Below are positions 61,079 through 64,000 of a stretch of DNA of 64,000 nucleotides, in pieces; positions within the stretch are counted from its first letter, which is position 1, and the number at the start of each line of letters is the position of its first letter. The position numbers were made by a program, and so were the translations under genes. The notes under the pieces were generated by a model. That model did not search any database. It was given only the letters and a program-made list of their open reading frames with translations, and was not told where the DNA came from. The DNA is from Flavobacterium gelatinilyticum. Lineage in GTDB: Bacteria; Bacteroidota; Bacteroidia; Flavobacteriales; Flavobacteriaceae. The DNA lies in assembly GCF_027111295.1 (NCBI RefSeq), contig NZ_CP114287.1, forward strand, positions 4,960,001 to 5,024,000, in the 5' to 3' direction.

Positions 61079-62090
61079 TCTTATCAACTACAGGTCTGTT
61101 TTCTCTGTTTGCTAAATCCCAGGCAAGTACAAAAGCCAGTTTTGTTCTTTGAGTTAAAGCATCATATTCAATTTTTTCTGCAGTATCATCTTTTCCGTGG
61201 TAATCTTCGTGAACTCCATTGAAGAAGAAAATTGACGGAATACCGTGTTTTGCAAAGTTATAGTGGTCAGAACGCTCATAAAAATGATTTGGATCTTTTG
61301 GGTCATTAAATTTAAAATCTAAGTCCATTTTGATGTATTTTTCATTTTGAGCAACCACAGCGTTATGAAGGTCAGATGATAACCTGTCGGCACCAATTAC
61401 ATAAACATAATTGTTTGTATTAGCATGTTCAGCATCACGGCGTCCGATCATGTCAATATTGATGTCAGCAATTGTATTGGCAATTGGAAACAGAGGGTTT
61501 TCAGAATAGTAGCGTGAACCATGTAAACCATGCTCTTCGCCTGTTACGTGCAGGAATAAAATAGAACGTTTTGGACCGTAACCTTGTTTTTTAGCTTTTG
61601 CAAAAGCTTTTGCCATTTCGATAACCGCTACAGTTCCTGAACCGTCATCGTCAGCTCCGTTGTACACTTCACCGCCTTTAACTCCAACGTGGTCATAATG
61701 AGCTGAAATTACCAGTACTTCATCCGGTTTTTCGGTACCTTCAATATAAGCCCAGATATTTTCTGAATCCGGTAAATTTTCGTTGCGTCTTGCGTTCAAA
61801 AACGCAGCAGGAACAGGCTGATAGAAATCTTTTGCACCTTTTGGAAAAGAAATACCGCTTTTTTTGTATTGCTCGATCATATAAAGACCTGCTTTTTTTT
61901 GTCCGGCAGAACCTGTTTCACGACCCTCCATTTCATCAGAAGCAATTACATAAAGCATTTCTTTAAGATCTTTTTCTGAAATCTGTTTCAGATATTTAGT
62001 TGGATCTGAGTTATCTTTTGATACCGTCGACTGTGTATTTTTGCACGAAAAGGCCGAGGCAATTAATAAAAGAATTACAATTTTTTTCAT
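61074..62090 (-). CDS. M28 family zinc aminopeptidase, lipoprotein
   Basis: This 338-residue protein starts at 62090 (MKKIVILLLIASAFSCKN), a lipoprotein signal. The open frame runs up to 62252, but the first 54 codons overlap the upstream gene. Zinc ligands typical of M28 are seen: SAHYDHVGVKGG, NGADDDGSGTVAV, the Glu pair in VTGEEHGLHGS, DMIGRRDAEH and SDHYNFAKHGIP. It probably removes N-terminal residues from peptides at the envelope. It follows the DUF3667 gene by eight bases. Its stop codon lies in a repeat. Confidence 0.9.
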   Translation of the reverse strand: MKKIVILLLIASAFSCKNTQSTVSKDNSDPTKYLKQISEKDLKEMLYVIASDEMEGRETGSAGQKKAGLYMIEQYKKSGISFPKGAKDFYQPVPAAFLNARRNENLPDSENIWAYIEGTEKPDEVLVISAHYDHVGVKGGEVYNGADDDGSGTVAVIEMAKAFAKAKKQGYGPKRSILFLHVTGEEHGLHGSRYYSENPLFPIANTIADINIDMIGRRDAEHANTNNYVYVIGADRLSSDLHNAVVAQNEKYIKMDLDFKFNDPKDPNHFYERSDHYNFAKHGIPSIFFFNGVHEDYHGKDDTAEKIEYDALTQRTKLAFVLAWDLANRENRPVVDKK

Positions 62091-62098
62091 TTTTTGTA

Positions 62099-63070
62099 TT
62101 AGTGTAAATTGATAAAGGTGTATAAAACGTATAAGATCAGTAAAAATAGGATAAAAAGTGCATTGATAATGAATAATAAAACACTTTTTAGAAAAGATAC
62201 TATTCGGGACTCGCCGTAAAATCGATGATGGGCGGGGTAGAAATAATAACACATCCAGATTGTTCCTGCAATACTGATAAGCGACGACACATAGGTGAGG
62301 GGATTATCCTCGCCGAAAAGCCCGGCTATTTTGTTTATAATAAACATAATCAGGAAGATCAGGAGTAAAAAAGAGAAATAATGCAGGGTGAAAATCCCGT
62401 GGTCAAAATAATACCATTTCTTTTTGTTGTGAAACAGCCACAAGAAAAACGCAAAAAAAGGCATAATGATAAATAGAATTTTAGGGAGATTGTGAAAGAA
62501 AGCTTCTGCAAACTTTGTATAAATTTCTTTTTTTGTGTATTTCTCAGTAACGTGACTTGCTTTTTCAATAAACCAATAACTGCTGGCATTAAGCTTTTCT
62601 TCTTCTTTTCCATATTTCTGGATAGAATCAAATTTCTTCATATTTAAAAAAGTAAAGTACTTCTTGTCTTCCTTTTTGATATTCAGTTCTTTAGTGGTTT
62701 TAGCAATTGCTTCATCTAAGTCCTTTTCGCTTTTATTGCTGTTTTCGTTGACTTTTCCCGGAAACATTGCAATCAGTAAAAAAGTAATGAAACTGATAAA
62801 AATATACAATCGCACCGGAGCTAAATACGAGAGACGTTTTCCTGAAAGATATTCTTTCGTCAGCGTTGAAGGTTTAAAAAGAAGGTTTTTAATCGTTTTC
62901 CAGAAAGCATTTTCATAATGCGTTAAATCTTCAAAAAAGTGAACAAATAAATGATGAAAAGTCTTTCGGCTATCGCTGTTTTCCTGTCCGCAGTTAGGAC
63001 AAAACTTTTGTTCTACGACATGGCGGCAGTTCAGACAGGTTTTGTCTTCTCTGATTTTGTTATGTGACAT
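62099..63070 (-). CDS. DUF3667 membrane protein with N-terminal zinc ribbon
   Basis: This 323-residue protein has a CLNCRHVVEQKFCPNCGQ ribbon (about residues 13-30). The DUF3667 signature follows, with TFHHLFVHFFEDLTHYENAFWKTIKNLL (family text), then KPSTLTKEYLSGKR and LSYLAPVRLYIFISFITFLLI. Four or five membrane helices lie at about 90-112, 195-213, 225-245, 250-270 and 300-320. DUF3667 is of unknown function and widespread in Bacteroidota. It is the first gene of the two-gene unit with the M28 peptidase. Confidence 0.85.
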   Translation of the reverse strand: MSHNKIREDKTCLNCRHVVEQKFCPNCGQENSDSRKTFHHLFVHFFEDLTHYENAFWKTIKNLLFKPSTLTKEYLSGKRLSYLAPVRLYIFISFITFLLIAMFPGKVNENSNKSEKDLDEAIAKTTKELNIKKEDKKYFTFLNMKKFDSIQKYGKEEEKLNASSYWFIEKASHVTEKYTKKEIYTKFAEAFFHNLPKILFIIMPFFAFFLWLFHNKKKWYYFDHGIFTLHYFSFLLLIFLIMFIINKIAGLFGEDNPLTYVSSLISIAGTIWMCYYFYPAHHRFYGESRIVSFLKSVLLFIINALFILFLLILYVLYTFINLH

Positions 63071-63109
63071 TGGTTTATTTGGTTGGTTTAGTTTTGGTCA
63101 GTTTTTAGG

Positions 63110-63883
63110 TTATTTCTTAAGCACTTCGTTCAGGAAAACTTGTAAATGTTCAAAAGATCTTTTGGCAGCCACGGCATTATAAGCGGCGCCTTTTGAGTTG
63201 TCATTTCCTGCTTCCGGATTTGTAAATGAATGTACTGAATTGGCATAGTAGATCATCTGCCAGTCTGCTTTTGTATCACGCATTTCCTGTTGGAATGAAG
63301 CAATTTCTTCTTTTGAAACAAATGGATCGTCAGCACCATGACAGATTAAAACTTTGGTGGTAATTGGTTCTGCAGGTCTCGAAGCCTCTTTACCCAAGCC
63401 GCCATGAAACGAAGCCACACCTTTTACATTCAAATGACCGCGTGCTGCTTCCAGAACTCCGGTTCCTCCAAAACAATATCCAATAATTACGATATTATCG
63501 GCATTTGCTCCGGATTTAATTAGTTCCTGCAAAGCGGCTTCAATGCGTTTTTGATAGGCCTGATAATTGGTTTTGTAAAAACCGGCTTGTTTTCCTGCTT
63601 CAGAAGTGTTTTTCGGATAATTCCCCTCACCATAAATATCAGCGATAAAGACATGATAGCCCAATTTTGATAAATCTTCTGCAATTCCTTTAGAAGCGTT
63701 GTCGATTCCAAGCCAGGCAGGAAGCATTAAAATTCCGGGATTCTGACTGCTTTTCTTAGCCGATTTTGCAAACAAACCATTTAAAGTCTGGTTTCCCTCA
63801 GAATATTTTACAGATTTTAGCTGCGCATTAATTGTAGTAGAAAACAATATAGTTGCGAAGATTAGTGTAGCTGAATTTTTCAT
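63110..63883 (-). CDS. Exported dienelactone hydrolase-family protein
   Basis: This 257-residue protein has a signal peptide (SATLIFATILFSTTINAQ). The alpha/beta hydrolase core shows MLPAWLGIDN, the nucleophile in IGYCFGGTGVLE (Cys at about residue 140, as in dienelactone hydrolase), ICHGADDPF (Asp) and NSVHSFTNPEAG (His). The real substrate is unknown; many members are general carboxylesterases. It is 39 bases upstream of the DUF3667 gene and may be in the same transcript. Confidence 0.85.
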   Translation of the reverse strand: MKNSATLIFATILFSTTINAQLKSVKYSEGNQTLNGLFAKSAKKSSQNPGILMLPAWLGIDNASKGIAEDLSKLGYHVFIADIYGEGNYPKNTSEAGKQAGFYKTNYQAYQKRIEAALQELIKSGANADNIVIIGYCFGGTGVLEAARGHLNVKGVASFHGGLGKEASRPAEPITTKVLICHGADDPFVSKEEIASFQQEMRDTKADWQMIYYANSVHSFTNPEAGNDNSKGAAYNAVAAKRSFEHLQVFLNEVLKK

Positions 63884-63929
63884 TTTTTACAATTTTTAAC
63901 AAATATCAGAAATAAAATGTTACAAAAAA

Positions 63930-63955
63930 ACCTCAGTAAGTAATTCTTATGAGGT
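63930..63955 (-). terminator. Terminator of a gene beyond the right edge
   Basis: ACCTCA-TAAG pairs with CTTA-TGAGGT across TAATT with one bulged G. An A run lies on the left, that is a T run on the minus strand, so it would end a minus-strand transcript coming from beyond 64000. Confidence 0.7.
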
Positions 63956-64000
63956 TGATATTGTTAAAATTGAATAAAAAAATAATCAGATTATAAAGAC

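Noticed and set aside
62091..62252. Extended start of the M28 peptidase
   Set aside because: It overlaps the DUF3667 gene, and the lipoprotein signal begins at 62090.
1..64000. Insertion sequence, prophage or genomic-island boundary
   Set aside because: No transposase, integrase, phage structural gene, or long direct repeat next to a tRNA was seen; the tRNA-His region has no repeat of its 3' end in the window that I could find by eye.

Overview
The window looks like a chromosomal segment of a Flavobacterium-type Bacteroidota. The DNA is AT-rich. It carries a SusC/SusD pair, lipoproteins with short SxxC-type lipoboxes, OmpA/PorT-like barrels, a Rho with an Asn/Gln-rich insert, a bacillithiol deacetylase, and menaquinone genes. 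Two promoters match the Bacteroidota form TTTG-N19-TAnnTTTG exactly. No phage, integrase, insertion sequence, rRNA operon or CRISPR array was seen. Most genes lie on the minus strand.

Layout. 0-2.9 kb: start of a lipoprotein gene leaving the window, a menaquinone pair (MenI-like thioesterase and isochorismate synthase), bshB1, and tRNA-His. 2.9-16 kb (minus): VirK/YbjX-like protein, neutral zinc peptidase, a 1350-residue hybrid sensor kinase, a membrane protein, aldehyde dehydrogenase, RluA-type pseudouridine synthase, panB, an SH3 protein and L-serine dehydratase. 16-21.7 kb (plus): Kef-type antiporter, DUF2625 protein, a broken SUKH gene, a VOC protein, and a methyltransferase-VanW pair. 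21.7-35.4 kb (minus): many small accessory genes (2H phosphoesterase, two DUF1801 proteins, SRPBCC, two barrel proteins, LOG, metallo-beta-lactamase fold, serine hydrolase, a FabZ-like protein lacking the usual His, flavodoxin-fold reductase, GNAT, SUFU domain, TPM domain, carbonic anhydrase), plus an arginase-family gene that is clearly broken.

35.6-39.6 kb (minus): a compact unit of an SPFH-SHOCT protein, a small zinc ribbon, a coiled-coil zinc protein, an unrecognised acidic protein, and a DUF2314-ankyrin protein. It is the best candidate for a poorly described system. 39.9-43 kb: NlpE-like lipoprotein, lpdA and a NUMOD4/HNH-like protein. 43.2-53.3 kb (minus): a LytS-type kinase, secreted HExxHxxGxxH protease, SusC, SusD and LytTR regulator, arranged like a regulated peptide or protein uptake locus. 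53.3-64 kb: ABC exporter, truA, phosphodiesterase, a NarL-type two-component pair, DUF4293 protein, rho, M28 peptidase, DUF3667 protein and a dienelactone-hydrolase-family protein.

The most unusual signal is not a gene. At least ten intergenic places hold short degenerate tandem repeats with a fixed period of 7, 8 or 9 bases. The sequences differ from place to place (GTTTCAR, AATTGTN, NNNAGAT, GTGTTCA, ACAATTC, CTAAGGTT, AATCTGTGN). They are often arranged as two facing arms of an inverted repeat, and at five genes they touch or supply the stop codon. There are also two copies of a structured element resembling the Flavo-1 RNA family and two short palindromes of a GTAGAGAC...GTCTCTAC type. 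Function names rest on motif reading by eye; no database search was run.
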